From NCBI RefSeq assembly GCF_036336025.1, contig NZ_JAYKKE010000001.1:837610-901609 (forward strand): a stretch of 64,000 nt of DNA. The letters run 5' to 3'. This DNA is from Stomatohabitans albus. GTDB lineage: Bacteria > Actinomycetota > Nitriliruptoria > Euzebyales > Euzebyaceae. Under the pieces are notes generated by a model, which had not been told where the DNA came from, did not search any database, and saw only the letters and a program-made list of their open reading frames with translations. This document shows, in pieces, positions 34,245 through 43,797 of this stretch (its first letter is position 1; the number at the start of each line of letters is the position of its first letter). The position numbers were made by a program, and so were the translations under genes.

Positions 34245-35786
34245 ATGAGTGAGCCACAAGATTCTGCCCAACCCTCTGGAGATGACGCCGGCACCCTGGC
34301 TGAGCTAATCGGTCAGCGTCGTGCAAAGGCATCGGCATTACGCGAACGGGGTTTTGACCCGTGGCCCGCTGGTGTAGGCGTGAGTGACAAGATTGGAGAT
34401 GTTGTCACTGGGTATGCGGACAGTATTGAACCTGGTGAGGGATCAGGTGACGTTGTCACGGTGGCTGGCCGGGTCGTGAACCGGCGTGGACACGGCAAGT
34501 TAGTGTTCCTTGATGTGCGTGAACGCGGCGTTGATATCCAATTTATGGTGTCAAAGGCTGCGGTCGGTGACGAGACCATGACCATTGTCGATGACATACT
34601 TGATGTTGGTGACTGGGTTCGTGCCAGCGGCGAAGTGATCCGTTCCAAGCGCGGTGAGTTGAGTATCCGTGTGGCTGAGCTGGCCATTATTTCTAAGGCG
34701 CTCCGCCCGCTGCCAGACAAATGGCATGGTTTGAGTGACACGGATACGCGGTATCGCCAGCGCTATGTGGATTTGATCGTGAATGACGATTCTCGTCAGG
34801 TATTCGTCAAGCGGTCAGCGATTATCAACGCAATTCGCACCGAGCTACTGAGCCAGAACTTCATTGAGGTTGAAACGCCGCTCTTGCACCCGATTGTGGG
34901 TGGGGCAACGGCGAAACCATTTATCACGCACCACAACGCGCTGGATATGGAGCTTTATCTGCGTATTGCCCCTGAGCTCTATCTCAAGCGCTTGATTGTT
35001 GGTGGTTTGGACCGAGTATTCGAGATTGGTCGCACCTTCCGTAACGAAGGATTGAGTACGCGCCATAATCCAGAGTTCACGATGGTAGAAACCTATGAGG
35101 CCTATGCCGACGCTGAACGGGTGATGGATATGACTGAGGCCATTATTCAGCGTTGTGCCCAAGCCGCCAATGGACACATGACTGCGGTGCAAACAGGCCC
35201 AGATGGTACGGAGTACACGATTGATCTGAGCGGTAAGTGGGCCCGTCGCCCGATGGCTGAACTGGTGAGTGAAGCGGTTGGCCAGGAAGTATCAGTAGAT
35301 ACCGACCGTGATGTGCTTGTGAAGATTGCCGATGACCACAAGGTGCATGTGCCTGCCGGCGCTGGCCCAGGCAAGGTGCTGTTCAATTTGTATGACGAGC
35401 TGGTTGAGCACACGCTCATTAACCCGACTTTTGTCACGGACTATCCCGTTGAGGTAAGCCCCCTTGCCCATGTTCATCGTGATCATGAGCAGTTGACTGA
35501 ACGCTTTGAACTGATTATCGGTGGGCGTGAGTTAGCCAACGGGTTCAGCGAATTAGCTGACCCGGATGATCAGCGCAAGCGTTTTGAAGCCCAGGTGGCG
35601 GCTAAGGCTGCGGGTGATGACGAAGCGATGATGATGGACCACGATTATCTGCGTGCGCTTGAATACGGCCTTCCACCTACCGGTGGTTTGGGTATTGGCG
35701 TTGACCGCCTGGTGATGTTGCTCACGGGTTCGGCCAGTATCCGAGATGTGCTGTTCTTCCCAAGCCTGCGCCCCGAAGCCCTCTAA
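34245..35786 (+). CDS. lysS: lysyl-tRNA synthetase, class II
   Basis: A 513-residue class II aminoacyl-tRNA synthetase. The N-terminal OB fold ([23 protein letters not shown]) is followed by motif 1, motif 2 ([22 protein letters not shown], about residues 258-279) and motif 3 ([19 protein letters not shown], about 474-492). Length and order are normal. It is followed by 1.1 kb of non-coding repeats, so it ends its transcription unit. Confidence 0.96.
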   Translation: MSEPQDSAQPSGDDAGTLAELIGQRRAKASALRERGFDPWPAGVGVSDKIGDVVTGYADSIEPGEGSGDVVTVAGRVVNRRGHGKLVFLDVRERGVDIQFMVSKAAVGDETMTIVDDILDVGDWVRASGEVIRSKRGELSIRVAELAIISKALRPLPDKWHGLSDTDTRYRQRYVDLIVNDDSRQVFVKRSAIINAIRTELLSQNFIEVETPLLHPIVGGATAKPFITHHNALDMELYLRIAPELYLKRLIVGGLDRVFEIGRTFRNEGLSTRHNPEFTMVETYEAYADAERVMDMTEAIIQRCAQAANGHMTAVQTGPDGTEYTIDLSGKWARRPMAELVSEAVGQEVSVDTDRDVLVKIADDHKVHVPAGAGPGKVLFNLYDELVEHTLINPTFVTDYPVEVSPLAHVHRDHEQLTERFELIIGGRELANGFSELADPDDQRKRFEAQVAAKAAGDDEAMMMDHDYLRALEYGLPPTGGLGIGVDRLVMLLTGSASIRDVLFFPSLRPEAL

Positions 35787-35859
35787 CCCAAACCCCTACA
35801 CATAGCAAACAGCAATGGCGTGACACCCTCAGTTTGGGGTGTTGGTGTTGGCTGGTAGT

Positions 35860-36018
35860 GGCTAAGGGTGTGGGCGTTGTCTCCCAGGGTGATAGGAGCC
35901 CAGGATGGGCGAGTTCAGTGAGCCGGGTTGCCGCCATGGATGGCGGCAGGCGAACGTGCCCGAGGCGGGGAATGCCCGCGACCGTGCCAGGGTGTGCGCG
36001 TGCCAGAGTGTGCCCGAG
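35860..36018. repeat. ~150-bp G-rich repeat unit, copy 1
   Basis: First of three near-identical copies (others at about 36202-36360 and 37393-37541). Each contains GGTGATAGGAGCCCAGGATG, then the perfect hairpin TGCCGCCAT-GG-ATGGCGGCA (here 35929-35948), then a second hairpin around GAGGCGGGxAATGCCCGC. No frame is kept between copies, so it is non-coding. Confidence 0.85.
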
Positions 36019-36129
36019 GTGGGCAATGTCTGCGCCTGTGGTAGGGGGTCTGTGTCAGGGCGTGGACGCGTAATGGTGGGGCTGTGCCGGAGTGCCCTGG
36101 GCTAGGTGATTGGGTGCTGGTATTGTTTG

Positions 36130-36360
36130 GCAGGCGGGGTGTTGGCTGAGGGTGTGGGTGTTGGTTGCTGGGGTGATAGGAGCCCTGCTGGGGTGGGTGT
36201 TGGCTGAGGGTGTGGGCGTTGTCTGCCAGGGTGATAGGAGCCCAGGATGGGCGAGTTCAGTGAGCCGGGTTGCCGCCATGGATGGCGGCAGGCGAACGTG
36301 CCCGAGGCGGGCAATGCCCGCGACCGTGCCAGGGTGTGCGCGTGCCAGAGTGTGCCCGTG
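36130..36360. repeat. 58-bp tandem units leading into copy 2 of the ~150-bp repeat
   Basis: The phrase GGTGATAGGAGCCC recurs at a spacing of 58 bases (near 36173 and 36231), linked by TGTTGGCTGAGGGTGTGGG. The unit then runs into a full copy with its hairpin at 36271-36290. Since 58 is not a multiple of three, open frames here are not genes. Confidence 0.85.
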
Positions 36361-36522
36361 CCTGGGTGTGATCGTGTCGGGGTGCTTTGGGCTAGATGTG
36401 TATGGGGATCGGTGTTGTAGTGGATACGGGGTGATGGCCTGGAACCTCGCGTCAGCGGTGGGGCTCGTTAACTGCGCATTGCAGGTATATGGACGGGCGA
36501 CTTATGTGGTAAAGGAGTTCTC

Positions 36523-36570
36523 ATGAACGTACATATTTTGACCATGGGTAACACTATTATAGATAGATAA
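36523..36570 (+). CDS. 15-codon ORF with a strong ribosome binding site
   Basis: AAAGGAG lies 5 bases before an ATG that opens only 15 codons (MNVHILTMGNTIIDR). It marks the switch from G-rich repeats to AT-rich DNA. It could be the stump of a disrupted gene or a leader peptide; there is no evidence that it is functional. Confidence 0.25.
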   Translation: MNVHILTMGNTIIDR

Positions 36571-36771
36571 CTAAAGTCATATTTTATGCGCTGAATAGGG
36601 CTTTTAGTTTGTATTGAATGATTGTAGTATGTGTCCAGTTGGTCTTCGTATAGATTCTGGTATAAGTGAGATTTGGTTTTGTGATACGCTCTTTTTGTTC
36701 TATCTATAAAGTAGTTACTATATATAAGGGAGTGTTATGCCTATTGTAGGCATCCTTATGTGCAGGTAAAG

Positions 36772-36840
36772 ATGAGTTCTCTTAAGTATTCCAAACGGCA
36801 TGGCCGTCATATAAAGCGTCAGAAACCGTACGTTTGGTAA
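36772..36840 (+). CDS. 22-residue strongly basic peptide ORF
   Basis: ATG 36772 (AGGTAAAG upstream) opens MSSLKYSKRHGRHIKRQKPY and ends VW-stop. Nine of 22 residues are Lys, Arg or His counted loosely, with aromatic residues at the C-terminus. An AT-rich promoter-like stretch (ACTATATATAAGGGAG) lies about 60 bases upstream. A four-helix membrane protein gene starts 25 bases later. The pair resembles a leaderless peptide bacteriocin with immunity protein in layout only; no family match is claimed. Confidence 0.35.
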   Translation: MSSLKYSKRHGRHIKRQKPYVW

Positions 36841-36865
36841 TGGTTGTAGGGAAGGGATTGGCGGT

Positions 36866-37219
36866 ATGAGTATTCGGAATATTCTCATATTTGCATTCTA
36901 TTTAGCTACTTCTATGTTTGCTAATGGGATTCTAATTAATGTGATTTTAAAATCAAATAGTAATTCATATTACTACTCTGTTGCTTTATTTTTGTCTATA
37001 CTGTTATGCTTAGCGGCAGTATGGCGATGCAACGAGGCTCAGAGCGGGATTCACCTCCAATCAATGGTAATTTCATCTGCTATTGTTCTTTCCAACACAC
37101 TTACTTCGGCCATATCTCCATCTTCATTTCTGTTATGGCCTGTCATTCCATTAGTTATTTTTGCCATGACTTATATGTTGTTTGGAAAGGCAATATTTCG
37201 ACAGTTTGGGAGCAGTTGA
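36866..37219 (+). CDS. small four-helix membrane protein
   Basis: A 117-residue protein with AAGGGATTGG before its ATG. Four hydrophobic segments are visible, at about residues 4-26, 36-53, 65-83 and 88-107, with short loops. I recognise no family. The gene is AT-rich and lies in an island flanked on both sides by the same G-rich repeats, which suggests insertion or exchange by recombination. An immunity or transport role for the basic peptide upstream is speculation. Confidence 0.55.
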   Translation: MSIRNILIFAFYLATSMFANGILINVILKSNSNSYYYSVALFLSILLCLAAVWRCNEAQSGIHLQSMVISSAIVLSNTLTSAISPSSFLLWPVIPLVIFAMTYMLFGKAIFRQFGSS

Positions 37220-37274
37220 AAAAGATAAATAGGTGCTCCTGTGGGAATGGTGCTGGGATAACACAATAAGCAGC

Positions 37275-37545
37275 TCAGCTGAGGGTGAGGACGTTGTGTG
37301 CTGGGGTGATAGGAGCCCTGGTTGGGTGGGTGTTGGCTGAGGGCGTGGGCGTTGTGTGCTGGGGTGATAGGAGCCCTGGTTGGGTGGGTGTTGGCTGAGG
37401 GCGTGGGCGTTGTGTGCCGGGGTGATAGGAGCCCAGGATGGGCGAGTTCAGTGAGCCGGGTTGCCGCCATGGATGGCGGCAGGCGAACGTGCCCAGGCAG
37501 GCAATGCCCGCGACCGTGCCAGAGTGTGCACGTGCCTGGGTGCGG
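37275..37545. repeat. 58-bp tandem array with copy 3 of the ~150-bp repeat
   Basis: GATAGGAGCCC occurs at 37308, 37366 and 37424, exactly 58 bases apart, joined by TTGGGTGGGTGTTGGCTGAGGG-like spacers. The third unit continues into a full ~150-bp copy with hairpin TGCCGCCAT-GG-ATGGCGGCA at 37462-37481. Confidence 0.88.
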
Positions 37546-37640
37546 TGGTGCCCAGGCAGGCAATGCCCGCGACCGTGCCAGAGTGTGCACGTGCCTGGGT
37601 GCGGTGGTGCCCAGGCAGACTATGCCCACGAGCTGTGTCC
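37489..37640. repeat. 59-bp tandem repeat, two full copies and a partial third
   Basis: GTGCCCAGGCAG begins at 37489, 37548 and 37607, a period of 59. The first two units are identical over the full length (including CAATGCCCGCGACCGTGCCA and GTGCACGTGCCTGGGTGCGG); the third decays after about 15 bases. The array ends just short of the motB stop at 37657. Confidence 0.9.
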
Positions 37641-37656
37641 GTACTCGGATGTGAGC

Positions 37657-38565
37657 CTATCGGCCAGAACTCGGCGCGATTTGTGGGCGAATGTCCTTAG
37701 GTGGGGCTGGGCTGGCCTTTGGCTCTTGGGGGCCGGTGGTTTGGTCTAGGCTCACAAGGAGTACTTCAACGCGGCGGTTAGCGCGCTGGCCTTCGGGGGA
37801 GTCGTTGGGTACCTTGGGGCGGCTTTCACCATAGGACGTGGCACTCACCCGTTCAGGGGGTAACCCATTCTTCACGAGGGCTTTTAACACCGACACGGAG
37901 CGGTCAGCCGCGAGATTCCAGTTGTCGTAGCTCCCACCTGAGAAGGGCTGATTATCAGTGTGTCCTTCAATGACAATCGTGTTTGGGGTTTCAATGAGTT
38001 CTGGGGCGATAGACGCGATCAACTCCTCGCCGGCTTTGGTAAGCGTTGAGGAACCTGTTTGGAAGAGCACGTTGTCGGTGTCTAAGTCGATGACAAGGCC
38101 ACGAGCGTCATCACGAATATCTGCACTCAATCCGTCTAGGTTTAACTCTTGGAGTTTGCCAGCAACGTCGGACTGGAGTTCGCGTTCGACTTGCATAAGC
38201 TGTTCGGCCGGAGTTTGGCCGTTTTCGAGAATGCTGTTTTGGCCGTCCATCACATCGTTGGAGTTTTGTTGGTTGGACTGGTCTTTGTCTGAGTCATGGC
38301 TTTCTTCGGACTTGCCGTTATCGCCGAGCCGTTCGATGATCTGCGGTTCACCGTTTGCTGAGCCGGTGGTGCCATCAAAGTAGGCAGTGTTCCCAAAAGG
38401 CATGGCCAAACCGCTGAGGAGGGCCTGAAACTTGGTCACATCAGTTGAGGACATGGCAAAGAGCATGACGAAGAAGGCCATGAGGAGCGTGACCATGTCA
38501 CCGTAGGTGCCCATCCATGCGTCGGTGCGTTTGGGTGGAGGAGGACATTCGTGCCGTTTAGCCAT
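37657..38565 (-). CDS. motB: flagellar-type stator protein MotB
   Basis: A 302-residue proton-driven stator subunit. The single N-terminal helix WMGTYGDMVTLLMAFFVMLF carries the proton-binding Asp at residue 23. A linker rich in Asp, Ser and Asn (about 80-115) follows, then an OmpA-like peptidoglycan-binding domain with IEGHTDNQPF and NLAADRSVSVLKAL and the ANRRVEVLL ending. It is 8 bases downstream of motA in the same operon. No flagellar structural gene is in the window. Confidence 0.92.
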   Translation of the reverse strand: MAKRHECPPPPKRTDAWMGTYGDMVTLLMAFFVMLFAMSSTDVTKFQALLSGLAMPFGNTAYFDGTTGSANGEPQIIERLGDNGKSEESHDSDKDQSNQQNSNDVMDGQNSILENGQTPAEQLMQVERELQSDVAGKLQELNLDGLSADIRDDARGLVIDLDTDNVLFQTGSSTLTKAGEELIASIAPELIETPNTIVIEGHTDNQPFSGGSYDNWNLAADRSVSVLKALVKNGLPPERVSATSYGESRPKVPNDSPEGQRANRRVEVLLVSLDQTTGPQEPKASPAPPKDIRPQIAPSSGR

Positions 38566-38573
38566 GATGCACC

Positions 38574-39371
38574 CTAGGCTACGAGTGGGGCGGCTTCGGC
38601 CATGCGGTCGCTGTAACCGATTTGCTGTGCCGGGTCGAGGTAGCTTTCAAGTCGTTCAACGAGCATCTGGGGACTCATACCTGCCTGGATACTCAATACC
38701 CCATCAAGGGTAATTTTCATCGCCGTCTGTTCATCTTCCATGATGGCGGTCAGCTTGGCGGCGTAGGGGTTGGCGATGATGTTGGCCAACAGCACGCCAT
38801 ACAGGGTGGTCAATAGGGCCACGGCCATACCTGCTCCGAGCTGTGAGGGGTCGCTGAGGTTCTGGAGCATGTTGACCAACCCCACTACGGTGCCGATCAT
38901 CCCGAATGAGGGGAGGAACCCACTCCATGCTTCGAACCAGGAGACGAGGTTCTTACGGCGAGCTTTGGCCGTTTCCATGCGGATATACATCGTTTCTTCG
39001 ACGCGTTCAGAGTCCATGCCGTCGATGATCATCTGCGCACCCTGGGCTAAGAACTTGTCTTCGAGGGTGGCGATTTTGCTTTCTAAGGCGAGTACACCTT
39101 CACGGCGGGCAATATCAGCAAGCTGACCGATGACGGTAACCATCCCATCAATATTGAAGTCTGGTGGTTGAATACCTTCTTTGAAGGCTTTTCCAATTGC
39201 CTTGTTCGTATCCAACGATGAGGATGCAACGGCACAACCAAGTGAACCAAGCACCACGATGAACATTGAGGAAGCGCCCCAAAGCACCGCAAAGCTATTT
39301 CCATCCCACAGCACGTTTGCAATAATTGAGAACACTGCAATCAGCATTCCGCCCAACAGTGCTAAATCCAT
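38574..39371 (-). CDS. motA: flagellar-type stator protein MotA
   Basis: A 265-residue four-helix stator subunit that, with MotB, forms the ion channel powering flagellar rotation. ATG 39371 with AAAGGAA upstream gives the typical start MDLALLGGMLIAVFSI. The conserved region LPSFGMIGTVVGLVNMLQNL and ALLTTLYGVLLANIIANP (TM3-TM4) are intact. The cytoplasmic loop is large and charged (EGVLALESKIATLEDKF). It is divergent from clpC across 215 bases. Confidence 0.92.
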   Translation of the reverse strand: MDLALLGGMLIAVFSIIANVLWDGNSFAVLWGASSMFIVVLGSLGCAVASSSLDTNKAIGKAFKEGIQPPDFNIDGMVTVIGQLADIARREGVLALESKIATLEDKFLAQGAQMIIDGMDSERVEETMYIRMETAKARRKNLVSWFEAWSGFLPSFGMIGTVVGLVNMLQNLSDPSQLGAGMAVALLTTLYGVLLANIIANPYAAKLTAIMEDEQTAMKITLDGVLSIQAGMSPQMLVERLESYLDPAQQIGYSDRMAEAAPLVA

Positions 39372-39497
39372 GAATGTTCCTTTATTTCTACCTTCGTCGG
39401 ATCCGTCCTGACTACTCCCCGTGAGGAAGCTCGGGCAATCCATCGGCAGTAGGTTGCGCAATATAAGGAACGTTTTGAGCTGCTTGTACGATCACCC

Positions 39498-39526
39498 TTG
39501 ACATCTCCGGAAAAGTGTCGTATTTA
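39498..39526 (+). promoter_or_regulatory. sigma-70-type promoter of clpC
   Basis: TTGACA (39498-39503) and TATTTA (39521-39526) are separated by exactly 17 bases. The predicted start is near 39533, about 54 bases before the clpC ATG. No obvious CtsR operator is seen. Confidence 0.75.
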
Positions 39527-39586
39527 AGAGCGGCGAACCTGGGTACCATTGATAGTTACGATTGTGACCAACGAACTGAGGTTCCA

Positions 39587-42145
39587 ATGTTTGAACGCTT
39601 TACCGACCGCGCCCGTCGCGTTGTTGTCCTGGCCCAAGAAGAAGCCAGGATGCTTAACCACAACTACATCGGGACAGAACACATCCTTCTTGGCCTGATT
39701 CATGAAGGTGAGGGTGTTGCGGCTAAGGCTCTTGAGTCTATGGGTATCAGCCTTGAGGCCGTGCGCGAACAGGTTGAAGAAATTATTGGCCAGGGCCAGA
39801 CGGCTCCGGCAGGACATATTCCGTTTACACCCCGTGCCCGAAAGGTACTTGAGCTGAGTTTGCGTGAGGCGCTTCAGCTGGGCCATAACTACATCGGGAC
39901 TGAGCATATTTTGCTTGGGCTTATCCGTGAGGGTGAGGGTGTTGCCGCACAGGTCTTACAAAAGCTTGGTGCTGATCTGCCGAGTGTGCGCCAGCAAGTG
40001 ATTCAGCTACTGAGTGGATATGAACAAGAAAGCGGTGAAGGTTCGCGCAAAGGCAAGGGCCCCAAGGCCAGTGTGAGTGGTGGCTCAGGCGATGGATCTG
40101 AATCGAAGGGTTCTGCGGTACTTGACCAATTTGGGCGCAACATGACCATGGCGGCGCACAATAAAGAACTTGATCCGGTGATTGGCCGCCAGAAGGAAAT
40201 CGAACGGGTTATGCAGGTGCTGAGTCGCCGTAATAAGAACAACCCGGTGCTTGTTGGTGAACCTGGTGTCGGGAAGACTGCGATTGTGGAGGGTCTGGCT
40301 CAGCTGATTGATTCTGGTCAGGTACCTGAGACGATTGCTGATAAACAGCTGTACACGTTGGATTTGGGTTCTCTGGTGGCGGGTAGCCGTTACCGTGGTG
40401 ATTTCGAGGAACGCTTGAAGAAGGTACTCAAGGAAATTACAACGCGTGGTGACATCATCCTCTTTATTGATGAGTTACACACCCTTGTTGGTGCTGGTGC
40501 GGCTGAGGGTGCGATTGATGCTGCCTCTATTTTGAAGCCGATGCTGGCCCGTGGTGAGCTGCAGACGATTGGGGCAACCACAACGGAGGAGTATCGCAAG
40601 CATCTCGAAAAGGATGCGGCCTTAGAGCGCCGGTTCCAGCCGATTACGGTTGAGCAGCCTTCGATTGAGCACACGATTGAGATTCTGAAGGGTCTGCGTG
40701 ACCGGTATGAGGATCACCACAAGGTGACCATCACTGATGATGCGTTAGTGGCAGCGGCCAATTTGGCTGATCGGTATATCGCAGACCGGTTCTTGCCTGA
40801 TAAGGCGATTGACTTGATTGACGAGGCAGGGTCTCGGATGCGTATTCGCCGGATGACTGCACCGCCTGAGTTGAAGGAAATGGATGAGAAAGCCGCCGAA
40901 GCCCGCAAGGCAAAGGAAAAGGCGATTGATGACCAGGACTTTGAACGGGCAGCTGCGTTGCGTGATGAAGAACGCAAGATTCTTGAACAGCGTGCCGCAC
41001 GTGAAGCTGCTTGGAAGGAAGCCCGTAATACCGAGGTAGGTGTACTTGATGAGGACGAAATTGCTCAGGTATTGAGTGCGTGGACGGGCATTCCGGTCTT
41101 TAAGTTGACTGAGGAAGAAACGAAGAAGCTATTGCGTATGGAGGATGAGCTCCATAAGCGCATTATTGGCCAGGATGAGGCAATTCAGGCGGTGAGCCGT
41201 TCGATTCGTCGTACCCGTTCCGGCTTACATGACCCGAAGCGGCCTGGTGGGTCGTTCATTTTCCTTGGGCCGTCTGGTGTTGGGAAAACTGAGCTGGCGA
41301 AAACCTTGGCTGAGTTCTTATTCGGTGATGAGGATGCACTCATTCACTTGGATATGTCTGAGTACATGGAAAAGCATTCTGTGAGCCGTTTGATCGGTTC
41401 TCCTCCTGGCTATGTAGGGTTTGACGAAGGTGGGCAGCTCACGGAGCTGGTTCGTCGTCGTCCGTTCTCGGTGGTCTTATTTGATGAGGTTGAGAAGGCG
41501 CACCCTGATGTGTTCAATATCTTGTTGCAGATTCTTGAAGACGGGCGCTTGACGGATAGCCAGGGCAAACAGGTGAACTTCAAGAATACGATCTTGATTA
41601 TGACCTCTAACTTGGGGAGTCGAAACCTGGGTAAAACACCGGCTGGGTTTGCGGCTGCACCAACCCATGAGGATGAGTACGCCCAGATGAAGGCACAGGT
41701 GGATGAAGAGCTGAAGCGCCACTTCCGGCCGGAGTTCTTGAACCGTATTGATGAGACCATTGTGTTCCATCCGTTGACCCAAGATGAGGTTGGTCAGATT
41801 GTTGACTTGATGATGAAGCGTGTGCGTGACCAGTTGCGCGAACGTGAACTCGATATTGAGCTGACCGATGAGGCAAAGAAGTGGTTGAGTAAGACGGGCT
41901 ATGACGTGAGCTTGGGTGCTCGCCCCTTGCGCCGCACGATTCAATCAAAGATTGAAGATCCGTTGAGTGAGAAACTGTTGTTCAATGAGTTTGCGCCAAA
42001 TTCATTGATTATGGTTGATCTTGAGGATGATGATTTGGTGTTTCGTTCGGTGAGTGCACCGCTTATTCCTGAAACTGCTGCTGAGGTCCTCGAAGAGACA
42101 AGTAATGAGCCGGTAGAAGAGTCTGGCTCTGACTCGGTTGACTAG
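39587..42145 (+). CDS. clpC: ATP-dependent Clp protease ATP-binding subunit ClpC
   Basis: An 852-residue Hsp100 unfoldase that feeds proteins to ClpP. The N-terminal Clp-N repeats ([14 protein letters not shown] at about residues 20-33 and again at about 98-111) are followed by AAA-1 (Walker [10 protein letters not shown] at about 224), a UVR motif ([15 protein letters not shown] at about 448) that marks ClpC, and AAA-2 ([15 protein letters not shown] at about 560). ATG 39587 is used because [11 protein letters not shown] is the canonical start. It is probably monocistronic with its own terminator. Confidence 0.97.
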   Translation: MFERFTDRARRVVVLAQEEARMLNHNYIGTEHILLGLIHEGEGVAAKALESMGISLEAVREQVEEIIGQGQTAPAGHIPFTPRARKVLELSLREALQLGHNYIGTEHILLGLIREGEGVAAQVLQKLGADLPSVRQQVIQLLSGYEQESGEGSRKGKGPKASVSGGSGDGSESKGSAVLDQFGRNMTMAAHNKELDPVIGRQKEIERVMQVLSRRNKNNPVLVGEPGVGKTAIVEGLAQLIDSGQVPETIADKQLYTLDLGSLVAGSRYRGDFEERLKKVLKEITTRGDIILFIDELHTLVGAGAAEGAIDAASILKPMLARGELQTIGATTTEEYRKHLEKDAALERRFQPITVEQPSIEHTIEILKGLRDRYEDHHKVTITDDALVAAANLADRYIADRFLPDKAIDLIDEAGSRMRIRRMTAPPELKEMDEKAAEARKAKEKAIDDQDFERAAALRDEERKILEQRAAREAAWKEARNTEVGVLDEDEIAQVLSAWTGIPVFKLTEEETKKLLRMEDELHKRIIGQDEAIQAVSRSIRRTRSGLHDPKRPGGSFIFLGPSGVGKTELAKTLAEFLFGDEDALIHLDMSEYMEKHSVSRLIGSPPGYVGFDEGGQLTELVRRRPFSVVLFDEVEKAHPDVFNILLQILEDGRLTDSQGKQVNFKNTILIMTSNLGSRNLGKTPAGFAAAPTHEDEYAQMKAQVDEELKRHFRPEFLNRIDETIVFHPLTQDEVGQIVDLMMKRVRDQLRERELDIELTDEAKKWLSKTGYDVSLGARPLRRTIQSKIEDPLSEKLLFNEFAPNSLIMVDLEDDDLVFRSVSAPLIPETAAEVLEETSNEPVEESGSDSVD

Positions 42146-42162
42146 CGAGTTGCTCTAACCTT

Positions 42163-42202
42163 CAATCCTCACACTGGTATATCGGTGTGAGGATTGTTTA
42201 TT
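42163..42202 (+). terminator. intrinsic terminator of clpC
   Basis: A 12-bp stem CAATCCTCACAC/GTGTGAGGATTG with a ten-base loop, followed by TTTATTT, 17 bases after the clpC stop. Confidence 0.92.
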
Positions 42203-42916
42203 TGCGGAGTTAGTAACTGTTCTGAGGTACTGATATTCAAACCCAACTTGTCTATGGCCAGTTTTCTTTATTTTACATAGTTCCTGCTAAAATATTTTAA
42301 GTGTATAAGTTATTATTGCTTAGTCAATATGGTAAGTGTTCATCTATATACCGTATATGGCATTTAGATAATGGGCTATGTGATGGGAGTAAGTGGATTG
42401 AAGTCTTTGAGATGGTATGCTTGAAATAATTCATAAATTAGTTTCAACATATTCTTGGAGGGATGCAACCTACTTGCCTAATAGTATTCGAGAGATAATG
42501 TTGAGGCATATTGCTCCCCTATCTTGATGCCTCCTTGCCTCTCTACGCTGCTTGTCGGGCATGCGATGAAATGAATTATATGATTCGTATTGAATGATTT
42601 TTCTCTATATATCTTATTGTATAGGTATTGTTGGGTATAGGAACAGCACTGTGCAATATGGTATTGATTAGGTTCTTCGAGATGGTGCCTAATAGTCTTT
42701 CTATCTTCTCCTGAGCAAAGAGATAGTTGTTGAGTGATTTGTTCATCTGTTCATGCCCTTCAAAATATGGGCAATTACTCCATGTTGTAGGAGTGAAGTG
42801 TGATGCGAATGTCAGCGCCATTGGAATGGTTAATGTTCGGTAATACTCCTTAGATCGGGTTGGTTTTGTATGCCTTACCCTGCCAGAATGGGGTCTCCAT
42901 CTAATGAGGAGAACAC
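42203..42916. other. 714-bp AT-rich gap between clpC and htpX
   Basis: No convincing gene. A 36-codon ORF on the plus strand (ATG 42417 to stop 42527, containing YSWRDATYLPNSIREIM) and an 81-codon ORF on the minus strand (42576-42821) lack ribosome binding sites and family resemblance. Base composition is markedly AT-rich, like the islands at 23.4-25.6 and 36.5-37.2 kb, so it may be the remains of acquired DNA. Confidence 0.5.
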
Positions 42917-43789
42917 ATGAACGGGTTAAAGACCGCTATTTTGCTTGGCTTGCTGAGTGGACTTGTGCTATTGATCGGTCAGCTCATGGGTGGACGATCA
43001 GGTTTGATCCTTGGCCTGGGTATTGCGATTGCAATGAATGTGGGCTCGTACTGGGCCAGTGACAAGATTGCTTTAAAGATGGCTCAAGCTGAGCCGGTTA
43101 CTCCTGAACAAGCCCCAGACTTGTACGAGATTGTTGAGCGGCTTGCGGCGGTGGCCAAACAGCCTATGCCACGGTTGTATGTGAGCCCCAGCCCCCAGCC
43201 AAATGCGTTTGCAACTGGCCGGAGTCCTAAACATGCTGCTGTGTGTGTGAACCGTGGGCTCATTCCGCTGCTAACGAAAGATGAGATGGAAGGGGTCCTT
43301 GCACACGAACTCAGCCATGTGTACAACCGTGACATCCTTATTGGTACGATTGCGGCCACGTTGGCTTCTGTGGTGACATTTGCGGCACGCATGGGCTTCT
43401 ATTTTGGTGGCCGCAGCCGGCAGAACGGTGTTGGGGTAATCGGCTCGTTGCTTATGGTCTTCTTAGCGCCAATTGCGGCAACAATCATCCAACTCGCGAT
43501 TACCCGTAGCCGTGAAACCGCTGCCGATGCAAGTGGTGCCATGCTGTGCCAAAAACCATTGGCGTTAGCAAATGCGCTCCTCAAGCTTCAAGGACGTAAC
43601 AATGAACTGCTGGCACGCAATCAGCTCCAAGCTTCACCGGCAGAAACGAGTCCATCGTTTGCGAGCCTCTATATTTCGGCTCCATTCAATGGACAGTTTG
43701 TGAATAAGCTATTTTCAACGCACCCAGACACCGACACCCGTGTCGAAAATTTGAAGAGTATTGCTCGTCAGATGGGGGTAGCTCAGTAA
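42917..43789 (+). CDS. htpX: HtpX-like M48 family membrane metalloprotease
   Basis: A 290-residue integral-membrane zinc protease that degrades damaged membrane proteins. Two N-terminal hydrophobic helices (residues 6-45) precede the zinc motif HELSHVYNRDILI (His-Glu...His, about residues 133-145). Two further helices follow, then the third ligand in SRETAADASGA (about 200). GAGGAG precedes the ATG. The length is normal for HtpX. Confidence 0.93.
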   Translation: MNGLKTAILLGLLSGLVLLIGQLMGGRSGLILGLGIAIAMNVGSYWASDKIALKMAQAEPVTPEQAPDLYEIVERLAAVAKQPMPRLYVSPSPQPNAFATGRSPKHAAVCVNRGLIPLLTKDEMEGVLAHELSHVYNRDILIGTIAATLASVVTFAARMGFYFGGRSRQNGVGVIGSLLMVFLAPIAATIIQLAITRSRETAADASGAMLCQKPLALANALLKLQGRNNELLARNQLQASPAETSPSFASLYISAPFNGQFVNKLFSTHPDTDTRVENLKSIARQMGVAQ

Positions 43790-43797
43790 GCGCTTGG

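Noticed and set aside
37275..37640. Direct repeats at regular spacing, considered as a CRISPR array
   Set aside because: The units are contiguous tandem repeats with no unique spacers, and no cas genes are near.
35905..37654. Several open frames on both strands within the G-rich repeats, including three that begin with the same MAATRLTELAHPG
   Set aside because: They come from copies of the same non-coding repeat; periods of 58 and 59 shift the frame each unit, there are no ribosome binding sites, and composition is driven by the repeat.
42576..42821. An 81-codon minus-strand frame in the clpC-htpX gap
   Set aside because: No ribosome binding site, AT-rich chance composition and no recognisable domain; described only as part of the gap.
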